From Acanthococcus lagerstroemiae (lineage: Eukaryota > Arthropoda > Insecta > Hemiptera > Eriococcidae), in NCBI GenBank assembly GCA_031841125.1, contig CM063110.1, positions 33,433,214 through 33,497,213 of the forward strand: 64,000 nt of DNA, in the 5' to 3' direction. This document shows, piece by piece, positions 22,000-32,830 of the stretch. The notes under the pieces are model-generated. The model searched no databases. It was not told the DNA's origin and was given only the letters and a program-made list of their open reading frames with translations. A program made the translations under genes and the position numbers. Position 1 is the stretch's first letter. Each line of letters starts with the position of its first letter.

Positions 22000-23520
22000 G
22001 TTTAAGATTATTATTCCTGACTATACAAAGACTTTCCTAAAACTGTTCCGGACCTTTACGAGTATTATAGACTCTACGAGACTCGCTTGGATGAGCAATA
22101 AAATGGATCTTTTGTCATTTTTTTCCCAGCTCGGAGGAGGGGTGGGTGAGGAATATATCCTCGTGAAATTCTTTTAGGCATACTTATTTTTCATGACTCT
22201 TCCATAATTTTTCAATTCTGTCTCGAAAACTTTTTCAGTCTTGTTCAAGATCATTATTTCAGACTTTACAAAGACTTTTTTAGACTCTTCCAAACGTTTA
22301 CAAGGTTCTTTAATACTCGTTACGATAAACAGTAAAATGGGTATTTTCTACTTTTTTGGGGGAAAGCGAGGAAGAAGAGAATACATCCCCACAATTTTGC
22401 GAAATTCTTTCACATTATTTTAATTTTCCAAGACCCTTCCAGAATTGTTCAAGGCTACCTCTAATAACATTTTCAGATTTAAGATTAATACTCTATGCTC
22501 TAGTACTTAGACCTTCTCACCGAGACTCTTCTAGGTTTTACAAAACCCCCTGAGATTCGCTGAGAGATGAGTTTTAAAATGGTATTTTGAAAATTTCCCT
22601 TTTTGTATGTGTGTGTTGGAGGGGGGGGGGGGGGTAGATGTCCTTGTACATTTTTAAAATTCTGTCAGGTGTACTTTATTTTCCAGGATTCGTCCAGAAT
22701 TGTCCCAATTTATTTCTACAGCTTTTTCGAACTGGTTTTCTAGATTATTATTTTATGCTCTGCGAAGAATGGTCAGACTCTTTCGGACTTTTCCGAGACT
22801 CTCTTAGACTTACTTAAGACTTGTTCGACTAGACACTAAAACAGAAAAGTTTAGAAAAACCTTGAAAAATCTCAAAAATATTGAACTTGTCTATACAAGC
22901 ATTTAACTAGCCTGGAAGCGTTTCAAAAGTCTCAATGAAGCGTAGAATAGTCCGAAAAAGTTTCAGTCATACTTGTAAGAGTTCTAAAGAAGTCTTGAAA
23001 AATTGAAAGGTGGTTTAAAAAAGTCTTAATAAATTTCGTAGGCTCTTAGACCCGTCTAGATGATTTTAAGAAGATCTTAAATGAGCATGAAAAAGTCAGT
23101 TATTCCTGATAATGTCGAGAATAGTCCTTAAAAATCTCAATTAAGCCAGGAATAGTCTTGAAATGAATCTCGAAGGTCCTTACAAATTGTAGAAACTCAT
23201 TCAGAAGTCTTGAAAAGTATTAAACAAAAATTAAGAAGCCTAAAAGAGTCTGAAAGAGTTCTAAACCCATGTAGATGGATTTCAAAAAGACTGAAACGAA
23301 TCTAAAAGAGTCTGAAGCAGAAAACGTAGTTATGAGAAAATATTCTGAAATACGTGTAAGAAATATCGAAGAATCTGAAAAATCGTCAAATAGTCTCGTG
23401 ACTTGGGATTAGTGTTGACTGAGTCCGTAGGATCTGTAGAGTTTTTAAAATGTCTTGAAGAACTTCAACAAAAAAAATCTAGAACATAGCAAAAGCATTG
23501 AAGAAGTCTCGAAGAGTTAT
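22000..23520. repeat. degenerate AGTCT/AGACT repeat field with strand-bias switch
   Basis: From about 22000 to 22845 the top strand is rich in pyrimidine-leaning words such as GACTCTTCC, AGACTCTTTC and CCGAGACTCTC. From about 22850 to 23520 the same words appear in reverse complement (AAAAGTCTC, GAAGTCTTGAAA, AGAGTCTGAAAGAG). Units are about 25-60 bp and poorly conserved. The same wording returns at 47030-47100 and 47930-48020. A 14-base G run lies at 22621-22634. Short reading frames inside (22241-22553, 23498-23683) are by-products. Confidence 0.65.
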
Positions 23521-23939
23521 AAAAAAGCATTTGAAGAGGCTTGTAGATATTGAATCAGTTCTCGGATCAGCAGGCTATATTTGTCCCAGGCCGCCGGGAA
23601 TTAGCACGATTACACGACGGGCCACTCTGCTCCCGAAAAAAATGTGTAAGTGGCTCAGAAGTCGAGTAACGAGAGTCTGCTGAAGAACAGAAAAAATAAA
23701 TGTTTGTTACCATTCTCTGTCGCTGGATGTTTACAATGCTTGGACACTTCTTTCCTGACAGTATCTAGTTGCATGCTGCAATTTTGCGTTTTACGCTATC
23801 GTTTGAATTAATGATACCAAAGAATACAGAAACAGTACTGATAAGTAGCAGTAATATTATGAAGACCAGAAAAACAAAACTGTTGAAAAGTGTAAAATAA
23901 CTAAGAAAAAATATTTAAAAATGAATGAAGAAAGTATTA

Positions 23940-24235
23940 TTAAACGAAGAAGAAAAACAAACCTGTAATATGTGTAGACCCTAAAAAATTAGTTCCATAA
24001 TCTCCCTCCCCCCGCATTACTCAGGTATTCTGAAGCTGAAAACCAGATGGCCACTTGCAGGATACACATGAAACCTAGGAGTGCTGGAGTCTGCACGCCT
24101 CATTCTTTATCCTATTTTTGATCAACCTATCTGAACGCCTATCTAAAAAAAAAAAAAAAAAACCTACCACCCATAGAAAATCTTATACTGACCGACCTTT
24201 TTTTCGTATACGGAAATATAATGCAAGACCTACGA
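23940..24235 (+). repeat. tandem duplication, copy 1
   Basis: Collinear with 24305-24580: shared AACAAACCTGTAATA, GTGTAGAC, ATGAAACCTAGG followed by GTGCTG, and CTTATACTG followed by ACC landmarks in the same order. This copy carries an 18-base A run (24145-24162), and the reading frame open in copy 2 is closed by stops here. Confidence 0.75.
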
Positions 24236-24304
24236 TAACAGTATCGCCCGACCAGCAACAAGTATCGATAGAGCTTTATAGTTACACATAGAAATGAATG
24301 AAAA

Positions 24305-24580
24305 AATTATTTTTAAGTGAAAAAGAAAAACAAACCTGTAATAGGTGTAGACTTTGTGAAATTAGTTTTAACCCCTCCCCTTCTAACCGGATTTATTTCA
24401 GCTCACTAGGTGGCTACTTGTAGAATACAAATGAAACCTAGGGGTGCTGCAGTCTGGACATGCCGTGCTTTATCTATTTTCAATCGATGTACCAGAACAC
24501 CTATTTAACATGAAGACCTTACCGCTCACAGAAAAACTTATACTGGCTGACCTCTTGGCCCTTATACTAAAATGTAACGA
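24305..24580 (+). repeat. tandem duplication, copy 2
   Basis: Second copy of the block at 23940, offset by about 360 bp. It contains an acceptor-like TTTATTTCAG (about 24392-24401) ahead of an open frame. Confidence 0.75.
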
Positions 24581-24704
24581 AAAATGTTTGATGAGTCCTA
24601 AGGAGAAGCTGATCGAGTCTTTTAACAATAAAGAAGCGGGAGTGAGCTTCAATCTGCCAGATAACAATCAGAATGAATCTCAATATGATCTGAATAAGTC
24701 ATAA
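24444..24704 (+). CDS. possible small exon or ORF, unknown function
   Basis: The frame from the ATG at about 24510 (MKTLPLTEKLILADLL...) to the stop at 24704 has balanced amino-acid composition, with a Leu-rich helix and an Asn/Glu-rich tail, unlike the low-complexity frames around it. It sits in copy 2 of the tandem duplication and is disrupted in copy 1. A TTTATTTCAG acceptor-like site lies upstream, so it could be the last exon of a host gene or part of an unidentified mobile element. No domain is recognised and no splice partner was found. Treat as tentative. Confidence 0.2.
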   Translation: MLQSGHAVLYLFSIDVPEHLFNMKTLPLTEKLILADLLALILKCNEKCLMSPKEKLIESFNNKEAGVSFNLPDNNQNESQYDLNKS

Positions 24705-24865
24705 TCGCAATCAACTGATCGGATAGCAGGTGCTAAAGTCTTCTTTCGTTTTCATTTAAATCGGATTAGCCTGAAGGTTGACTGTCGAAGCAGGCAAAGG
24801 AAAAATCCACCAAGTGTGTATTTCAAACTTGTACACAGCCGAACTCCATATTCTATCCCACAGTG
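24705..24865. other. short spacer
   Basis: No feature seen between the tentative frame and the LINE. Confidence 0.4.
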
Positions 24866-25309
24866 CCTAGTCACGATCTCCTCGCTCGAAGACCGACCCA
24901 TTATCTAGTCCTCTCAGACTCACTTTCCTCTTGAAGGTCTATTCCTGATCTCCTTTCGACGCACGCTCTTGTCCAACGCATCCATCTCATTCTCCATCTC
25001 GTTTCCTTCACCACCAAGAGCATTTCACTCATCTGGATCCCAAGCCATATTGGTACCCCAGGAAATGAGGCAGTTGATCAAGCAGCACAGCAAGCTACAC
25101 AGTAAACAGCTCCCATATATCACTGGTCACCTCCCTATCTCGACAGATCTCACTTCCGCCATTCGCCAGACCATTTTGCGTAAGTGGTTCAAAGAGTGGC
25201 GACATCAAGCCTCTCGGCACAACAGGCTCACACTAATCAAGCTTACACCTGTTCCCTGGTCAACGTCCCAACGTTCCTTCCGCCGCGAGGAAGTTATCAT
25301 CACCCGCCT
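24866..25309 (+). pseudogene. LINE RNase H domain, upstream piece
   Basis: The plus strand encodes YLVLSDSLSS (RNase H catalytic Asp, about 24920) and, after one stop, SLIWIPSHIGTPGNEAVDQA (the His/Asp box, about 25030-25080). After a frameshift come TDLTSAIRQTILRKWFKEW and WSTSQRSFRREEVIITRL. This is the C-terminal arrangement of I-superfamily and related LINEs. The frame is cut at TAA (25309-25311) by the MITE that follows and continues at 25712. Confidence 0.85.
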
Positions 25310-25311
25310 AA

Positions 25312-25711
25312 AGCCTTATTGTTCCCACAGCGTATGGCTTGACAAGCCGCGCCTGAAATTTGACAAACCTCACGCCGTGGGAACAGAAATGCGCGGTGGC
25401 AATTTGGAGAGAAGTGTGATGACGCGAGCAGACTTGACCGTTCCCGTAATTTGTTGGTAAATTCTGCAAACATCAAAGGCGTGTGACTTGACGGATGACG
25501 AGCTGCTGACGCAGGACGTGTTCCCACGATCTGAACGTAGATATGCATTGCAACCACTGCCAACTCGCGACCGCTTGCAAATCACCAATCCACAAGCCTT
25601 TTAGCCCCGTTGGAACGGCCTTCATCGTTAACTCGACACGCCAACACAAATATGAACAAACCACTGATTCGTGAATACGTTTGTCAAGTCATACGCCGTG
25701 GGAACAAGGCT
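25312..25711. mobile_element. 400-bp PIF/Harbinger-like MITE inserted in the LINE
   Basis: The element starts AGCCTTATTGTTCCCACAGC and ends in the complement of AGCCTTGTTCCCACGGCG. TAA stands on both sides (25309-25311, 25712-25714). Removing the element and one TAA rejoins the LINE frame as ITRL-RIGHIRLARTHLL, which independently confirms the boundaries. A 3-bp TAA duplication suits PIF/Harbinger; a 2-bp TA reading would suit Tc1/mariner. The left arm is itself a small hairpin (25319-25387), so copies of the terminal motif occur internally. Confidence 0.85.
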
Positions 25712-25880
25712 TAAGGATTGGACATATACGCCTCGCACGTACGCATCTTCTCACTAACCTTTATCCCCTCAACTGCCCACCCTGTGAAGGTGAAGACCCT
25801 CTCACCGTGGACCACAAAAAACAACCTTCTCCGAGCTCATAGCCCGAGAGTGTAGCTCCGTGGCTCCATAATAATAAAAT
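25712..25880 (+). pseudogene. LINE C-terminal tail, downstream piece
   Basis: Continues the LINE with RIGHIRLARTHLL, then a Cys-rich CPPCEGEDPLTVDH box, the zinc-knuckle-like end typical after RNase H in I-type LINEs (normally C-x2-C...H-x4-C). An A-rich tail with AATAAAATAAAAAG follows at 25868-25895, consistent with the element's 3' end. Confidence 0.85.
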
Positions 25881-25895
25881 AAAAAGAAAAAAGAA

Positions 25896-27575
25896 AACTT
25901 GAAACCTAGCCTGAAAGAAATAAATTTTGAAGAAGACCCTGAAAGTTATGAAATCAGTGATCGTCTCCGTAACTCATTCCCTCTTGTTAATACTTCTTCG
26001 TTTATCACATTTTACGAGTATAGTCTTCATCTCTCTTCTTTCATTCATCCTCATTATTCTGAGTGAAAAAATTTCATGTTTTGGTTGGATGCCCCCTACC
26101 CCTGATTGGTTTTATATAGTTGAAAACGGTTTGTTGCAAATGCGAGCAAAATCGGTTGCGGTAACTCGCATCTCAAAGAGGCTGAAAATTTTACTTGAAA
26201 TAACATTGCTTTTGAGAATTTTGATTATTGACTCCATTTTCAGGTGTTTGTTACCTTGCTCCCTCCAAACCTTCCGAATTTATAGGGTGCTAATTTTCAA
26301 TTATTACAATTTTTAAAATTGAGAAGGGGAGTGCACTCGAGAAATTAATTCAGTGGCGCTCAAGACCCCCTTTTTAAATTGAAAATAACTATTAGACTCT
26401 TGTCGAGAGGCTTCCAGTTTCTAGAAAGCTTTAAATTCTCAAAACCAACGTGAATCTGAACCCCTTTGAGGAAAGTGTTTCTCATGACCGATTGTCTTTA
26501 AACCGCGCAAAGAAGATTTTTAATACATACGTGAACCGATCTTGGGGTGCCGCATAACAAACCTAAATCGAAAATTACCCGAATTAGCACAATCTTCTAT
26601 CTTTCCTCTGGCAAAACTGAGGTACAGCTAAAATACAGGACATGAAGGGCTTATTTCAGGTATATACTTAATATACTCGTATTCGAGATGTTGTTTGAGG
26701 TGATTTGAATCAGCACCTGCACAGAAACTGATGAATGCTAATCACGATATCCCAATCAAACACCATGATCTCCCTACGCAAATCTTTTCGCTGCATCGAT
26801 TCGCTTTGAATGGCGGAATCGCCAAATTTCAAAGCTCAAACGTTTAGCATGGGTATCTTAATCTTAAGTCCGAAAGAATTTGCAATTGTTCCCGAAAGAG
26901 AGACATTTCGTCCTTTGAAGTGGTGAAATTGGGTTTCTAAGTGACGACGAGCGAGAAAGCTCTCGGTGAACCGCAACTTCTGCTAGCTCTTAGTTTCAAC
27001 TTCGGACAGAACAACTCGATTCGAAGTCTTTAAGCTACACCCGTACCGTGTAAGTCGTCGCCGAGTATACCTGTGAGCGTGAGACGGCGATATACATTAC
27101 TTAGCAACCGAATGGCTGAATGACTGAGACTGATATTTAAATTGACGTACCGTGTAGACGGGGCGAGGGCAGCAAAGCACCGATGGAGACATGAAACGAA
27201 GATATTGCGATCAACGCGAAGACTGTGCGGAAACCATTTAACACGGTGATGAAAGCAAGAGCGATAACTAATAAGTCGAAACAGCAGACAGACGACGAAA
27301 GTAAACTAGCGATGGCGGTGTGTGTTTTCTTTGAATTCTAACTTCGATCCCATAAGTACGAAGATCAGTAACGGCAACGGCATTCACCATCTTTTGACGA
27401 AGCGTAAATATCGTTTTTTTTTCCCTTCCTATATTGCAGTACAGTTAATAAACAAGGGAGGGTTGTGAAATGAGAAAAAAAATTAATTTTCTACGACGCC
27501 GAAGACTCAGCGGCTGGAATCGATGATAAAATTCGCTTTCATTGCGAATTCAATATAGCAGGTGCAAAGAAAAAG
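25896..27575. other. gene-free tract
   Basis: The 129-residue frame at 25927-26316 is Leu/Ile/Ser-rich, has no domain I know and begins in an A-rich LINE tail, so I do not accept it. Positions 26880-27330 are less AT-rich, unique and CpG-containing, with no recognised gene. Confidence 0.45.
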
Positions 27576-27749
27576 TTATTCGCCTAAATATGTACACTGG
27601 TACAGAAAATCTTGAAGTCGATACACGACAGCAGAGTAGCGGCCATCATATAGAGTTGCTCTAATGCTTGAAAAACGTACCAGATTTCTGATATGTTGCA
27701 GGACTATCTCCAACGGTGGTATTTCTGGTAATACGCAAACTGCCTCTGT

Positions 27750-28365
27750 GGAGACAGTATCTGTTTCCATACGCTCGGTTATAGGACCCTAACCTTTTTC
27801 ATAACCGTCCGGTAAAGTTCCCCGAAGAGATCCCCGCCACGTAGCTGCACAGCTCTTCCTAGAACTTCAATTTACTGTATCTGTTCGCAGATTTTCAAGC
27901 TCCTCCAGGCGCGCTGGTATTCCTCTACCACCAATTGCGCTTCTTCTCGGTCGTGTGCACGCTGATATCTTCTGCGTGATTGGTTGGTTTCGGCCTTCTG
28001 TTGGACGACACCCGTGGTCCACCAGAACGTCTCTCCTTCCCTCGGTGAACTACGGCGGGGCATTGCAGCATATCAGGTGGTGGTTACTCTGCGCGGTAGT
28101 TTTCATGCTGCCTCTTCCACGATTTGGATCGCTTTTGTTTCTTCTCTTCCCCATCCACGAGCTAGCATACCAGCTTCTAGCTTATCTACATTCAACTTGT
28201 TTGCTGCCCATCCTCCCAGATTTCTAGGAGAAGCAACCATTGTCTTACTTGCTGCAGCAAAGGTGATGTAATTATAGTCCCTTCCCGACTCCTTTTCCAG
28301 TACCGCCCAACCCTGGATCTGTCCAGCTAGGCTTTATGAGGCCAATGTCACGATTATATTCGACC
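27750..28365 (-). pseudogene. R1-like LINE fragment, endonuclease end and linker
   Basis: On the minus strand from about 28365 the translation gives a decayed end of the endonuclease (GWAVLEKESGRDYNYITF, about 28310-28250). Then come GWAANKLNVDKLEAGMLARG, an AMPRRSSPREG box and FWWTTGVVQQKAE (about 28010), and a basic helix RRRYQRAH. Finally DLFGELYRTVMKKVR (about 27810) enters the RT-linker. This order (endonuclease, PRR, WW.., R-rich helix, D.WG.PY..VM) is characteristic of R1-clade ORF2. Stops and frameshifts are present. The fragment ends before any RT core motif. Confidence 0.8.
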
Positions 28366-29149
28366 TTTACTCTTGATGGAAACGGGTATGGACAACGCTT
28401 TTGTTCATCGGTATTAGGCGATTCAGGGTGTCTATAGGACCTGCAAAGTCAGGAAAAGTCAAGAAATTTTAAATCTGGTCTAAAAACTTGAAAAGTCATG
28501 AAGTTTTTCAAAGTAGCCTGAAAAAATTCTGAATGATTGTTCAATAATACAAAAAACAGGCAAATGCAACATGCCAATAGATAAAATGAAAAAGTAAGTA
28601 AAACTTAAGCCAAATGAAAAAGAAGGAGAATTAATGATAAAAAATTTCATTTCAATGAAATTTAAAATATATTTTGGGACAAATGCACTCTCTGTGGAGC
28701 ATCGTATCGGCATACACTAAGTTTTATGAGTTATGACTGCAGTGCGACCGTTGTAAATGCAGTGTGGGGATCACTTTTTTTCCCTGGTTGAAAAAGTGGA
28801 TTAGTGATTTTAAAAAGTGGCTAAAAAGTGGCAGAACATCTAGATTTTTGCAAAAAAGTAGATGAAGTATACAAATGCTCTCAAACCTGAAAGGCTGATA
28901 AAAATGCGATCGCCAATGTAAAGAATTTATTAGTAGCCAGCTGTTCACTGTTATTACAAATTAAATGTAACAATTTTTTGGAAAATAATGAAGGTACCAG
29001 TCCAAGAACTACAGGAAAACTTCAAGTGGTCGATATTTCTTTAGAAAACCAATAATTATTTCTTCGATGAATGTTATAATAATAGGTTAAACGATATTTT
29101 TTCTTATTAAAAATTTTATTGAGTATGTCGATATCTTTTTTCAAAACTG

Positions 29150-29420
29150 TTTCCTCGTCTATCATTGTTTTTGTACGTCCATCATTACTCTTAAGCTACT
29201 TGAATCTCAGCCATATCATTCTTGCGCACCTCTTCCTTATTCAGTCGTTTATTGGTTGCTTCAAAAAGTTTCCCAGAAGCTGCTCTTTTCAGGGATTCCT
29301 CCTTATACCTTCTGAGCATTTCTTTTTCTTGATCTTCAATTTCACATGATACTTGCGTAGTTTTCCTTGGAAGGCTTCCTTCGTAGTTTCTTTCTCAGAT
29401 TTTATTCTTTCTTTTTATTT
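29150..29420 (-). pseudogene. C-terminal tail of an ERGFSxN-type transposase, remnant
   Basis: One minus-strand frame reads a charged coiled-coil-like tail followed by RAASGKLFEATNKRLNKEE and a DMAEIQVA end, then a stop. In the transposase family represented at 52.4-53.7 kb, the C-terminus normally finishes with a Lys/Glu-rich coiled coil followed by an A..L..EAN.RL box, which this resembles. The core domains are missing. The assignment rests on this tail and on the nearby terminal repeats, so it is tentative. Confidence 0.4.
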
Positions 29421-29749
29421 TTTTATTTTCAGCTCGCTCTGCCGAATAATTTTTTTTTAAATGATGATACGACCCCCTTTATACGGTTTAATGTAATTCT
29501 TAATTGTCAATATTATACAGTCCAACGTTCTCTCTTCCATTTGAGCTGAACGAATGCTAGTTGAGTCTGGAAATCTTCGTTCAGTGTCACCACTGCCATG
29601 AGTTAAAGATAAAGCTGCTTTGCCGAAATTTAGAAGTCAAAATTCAGATAATTGGATTTTGGATTTAAAATCTCAGTTTTTCTGAGAATTGAGAGGATTT
29701 AAGATTTTGGATTTGAAGTTCTTTTCTAAAAAGGCGAAAGATTTATTCG

Positions 29750-30045
29750 TACTGAAGAGAGACCAGAGAGGTGAGGGGTGAGTGAAGAGAGGCAGCGCGT
29801 CCGGCCGTGGGGACCTGAAATTTCCAGGCGAGCGCTCTGGGAGTGCGGACCTCGGTCAGTAGGGAACCCCATGGTGGCCCTGGTAGGACGCGCGCACCGT
29901 TCCGGCACGTAGAAATGGGGGCTCGGGCCCGGCCTCAAGGCGTCCCTCCGGTCACTGACGCGATGCTCGAAAGGGTAGTTCCTGTGGCCGGGGGTGCGGT
30001 GTCATAGGGGCCACTTTGGCATGCGTGCATCGCCATACGTCCCAC
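29750..30045. other. GC-rich block flanked by direct repeats
   Basis: About 300 bp of GC-rich sequence is embedded in strongly AT-rich DNA and flanked by similar phrases on each side: GGATTTTGGATTT (29652 and 30109) and TTCTTTTCTAAAAA (29722 and 30052) in direct orientation. No coding frame with a known domain; the origin is unknown. Confidence 0.4.
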
Positions 30046-30589
30046 CACACATCTTTTCTAAAAAAGATTTGAGACTTTGAATTCAAATCCTTTTTTTTTT
30101 TTGCCAGGATTTTGGATTTTAGATTTAACTTTGGAGTTCCCAATTCAGCCCATTCCTGGCAGCATGAGCCATGCGTCTCGCCACAAGTTAAAATCTACTT
30201 CTGTTGGTAAATTTTTTTCCACTTCTAGAATATCGACGCAGCTATGAGGAGTTAATCTTTCGGCTGCTCCCAAAGATCTCATGTGACAATTTATTTTTTT
30301 GAGTAACATACAATTGCTGAAGAATAGGTTTACAGGCAGCCATGTAATGCTTTTGGGCTTGGAGTAATCATTTCTGTTATTTCAACTTTTTAAATTCTTG
30401 ATTATTTTGAATACTTGGTATCGTGTCACTCAGGAGTAAAAGATTTTCAGGTTTGAATAGAGTGTCAGACTTGTTGAATTTCAGTTATTCACATTTCTGA
30501 ATATCTGTGTGAATACACACGTTTTTCAAAAACCTGCGCATTAATTGACGCAATAACTAATGTAAATTTTCATACAATACATGTATGAG

Positions 30590-31447
30590 TTGCACGACAT
30601 CGTCGGCAAGGTATTTGAGCGTACCATCATGGATAGCCTAGGGTAGCATTTTCAGAAGCGGCAGGCGATTTCGAGCAATCAGTGCGGATTCCGAACTGGT
30701 CGCTCGACTGCGGATGCCGCGCTGGCGGAGAAGGTGATCCGTGAGCGGCATTTTGCGCGGCGGTCAGCCTCGACATCAAGAACGCGTTCAACTTAATTCC
30801 ATATACATACGTGTATCATGGAGACGTTGGAGTTGGCGCGGGTACCTGGTTACCTCGTGCGCATCATTCGCAGTTACTTCGACGGCTGCCAAATCGAGAT
30901 GGAGTTGGCGGCCGGACCCGTTAGCAGAGAGATGACCTGCGACGTTCCTCAGGTATCAGTACTCGGACCTACCTTGTGGAACGTCGCCTTTAATGGAATG
31001 GTGAGGCTGGAACTACCACCAGGCGTCAAGCTGATCTGCTACGCCGACAACACGCAAGTGGTGTACCCAGCCGAGTTGACAGCAGAGGTCACGCGACGAG
31101 TGAACCAGGCATTGGAGATGTTGACCCGCTGGATCAAGTCGGCAGGGCCATGCTTGGCGGTACAGAAGACCGAAGCAGTACTGTTCAAGACGCGACGCAG
31201 GTACAGCCCACCCACCTTTGTCCTAAAAGGTGCTGTGGAGATTGGGCTCTGTACAGTTCTTTAGTACCTGGGGCTGTGGCTCGACGGGAAGTTGTATTTC
31301 TGAGAGCACAGGCGGATCGAGTTGGTGGACCGCTGTCCCGTCTAATGTCGAACCTATGGAGAAAAAGAGGAAGATGTACGTTAACGTCATCATGTCGGTC
31401 CTTCTATACGGGGCGTCAGTATTTGCAGACGCCATCGAGATTCCCTA
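30590..31447 (+). pseudogene. R1-like LINE reverse transcriptase fragment
   Basis: The plus strand encodes LHDIVGKVFERTIMDSL, then NQCGFRTGRSTADA (RT motif 1-2 region, about 30690). CAAVSLDIKNAFNLIP (motif A, about 30760) follows with a frameshift. The open frame 30818-31264 contains DVPQVSVLGPTLWN, where the usual VPQGS has Gly replaced by Val, and CYADNTQVV, where the catalytic YADD has become YADN. The thumb (TEAVLFKTRRRYSPPTF, YLGLWLDGKL) follows in shifted frames. The element is 3'-truncated where the Gypsy LTR begins at 31459. The order is R1-clade; catalytic residue loss and frameshifts show it is dead. Confidence 0.85.
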
Positions 31448-31458
31448 CTGAAGGAAGG

Positions 31459-31682
31459 TGTTTTACGTTGGGTATAAACCGAAATTTCGTTTTAATAACT
31501 CTGTATTATAAGAAACACGAGAAGACAGTTTTCATTGCGACAACCGAGTAAAAAGTGCATACGATGTGCAGCAAAGGTTAGACGACGAACATTATGCCAG
31601 CCTAGATAAGGAACCGGTTACTCTTATCTAAGCCGGCCACGGATACGAATTTACTTAGCACGTCGTCGTGTAACATTTCACA
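31459..31682 (-). repeat. putative Gypsy LTR (3' LTR)
   Basis: On the minus strand a polypurine tract GAGGGGAAA (31683-31691) immediately precedes TGTGAAATGTTACAC, a typical LTR start, and the segment ends ...GTAAAACA at 31459, giving TG...CA ends and a length of 224 bp. No second LTR was found in the window, so the pair test is not available. The boundary at 31459 abuts the truncated R1 fragment. Confidence 0.6.
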
Positions 31683-32830
31683 TTTCCCCTCATAAGATGT
31701 GTAGTGGAGCCATAGTAGACTAGCTTTCTTAGTAGCTCGGACTGGACGTTTTGCCGATTTCTCAGCTGACTTTCGGGGTTTCTCGCGAACTGGAGGTGAC
31801 TTCATGGGTGTTGTCACTGGCGACGATTCTAAGGATTCCGGTGCTGAAATAGACGTTTTAAGCTTCCTGGATATGAGGCTGGCGAAGAATCTTTCGATGA
31901 CGAGTGACTTATTGGTTCCGATCGTGACTCTGACTTTAAAACCGTAGGTGTCGTCAAATGCGACTCGGCCGAGTTAGACGGAGCTTTTTCAAACCACGAC
32001 AGATCTGTGGAAGGCATTCTGCGAAAGTTCTTATGGTTTCTGCGCAATTCTGCCCCATTATCTAACTTCACATCGTACGAACGGGGTTCTGAATGTTTTT
32101 CCATGACGGTGCATTTTTTACTTAATTCCTTAACGTATACTCTTCGACCTGCACTCAATTCTGCAAAGTGACGAGCTCCTCGAGCACAGTCGAAATTTCT
32201 CTTCATGGACTGGCGGCGTCTACTGTCCCTTTTTCAAGGTCATCGCGATTTATGACTTTGTTGTTCAAGTCCATGACTGTCTGTTGAACATGAGTGGCGC
32301 AGGTCTGTAGCCAACAGAAGTAGGGACTGCTCTATAGTTCATGAGAGTTATTGCTGGCCTCGGAGCATTCAGAACTTTCTTGGCAATTTTTACAACTGCT
32401 TCAGCCAACCCATTGGATTGTGGATAGGCTGGGCTGCGAGTGACGATTTCAAAATCCATCTCTTTAGCAAATTCTCTCATTTCCCCTGAAACGAGCTGAG
32501 TACCATTATTCGTGAAAAAGGTTCGGGGGATGCCAAATCGTGCAAAAATTACCTCGAGCTTTTTGATGACCATTTGAGAATCGAGTCTCTCGACGTTAGC
32601 TCGATGTATTTCGAATAATAATTTATTAGGATTAACCACCATTTCCCCTTTTCTCTAATTAAATCGGCTCCCACTTTATCCCAAGGGCGACTGAGCACTA
32701 GTGTTGATATCAGAGGTTCACTTCGATTTGGTTTGGTAGTGGCACATCTTTCACATTCTGATATCAATTGCTCGAAGTGGCTTATAATGGAAAAAGTGGC
32801 CCGATCCTCACATTGTTGTTTTCTTCCAGT
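31459..32830 (-). pseudogene. Gypsy LTR retrotransposon, integrase-to-3' LTR part
   Basis: The minus strand encodes the end of the integrase zinc-binding domain (SECERCATTKP, about 32755). The integrase core follows: KVGADLIREKGKWWLILINY (first Asp, about 32670), then FFTNNGTQLVSGE (about 32510, where the second catalytic Asp of the usual SDNG is Asn), then SPAYPQSNGLAEAVVK (catalytic Glu, about 32420). A C-terminal region with FDCARGARHFAELSAGRRVYV (about 32180) and a Ser-rich tail leads to the LTR. There is no envelope frame. Gag, protease, RT and RNase H are missing (5' truncation near 32830). Two frame breaks and the D-to-N change make it inactive. Confidence 0.85.
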
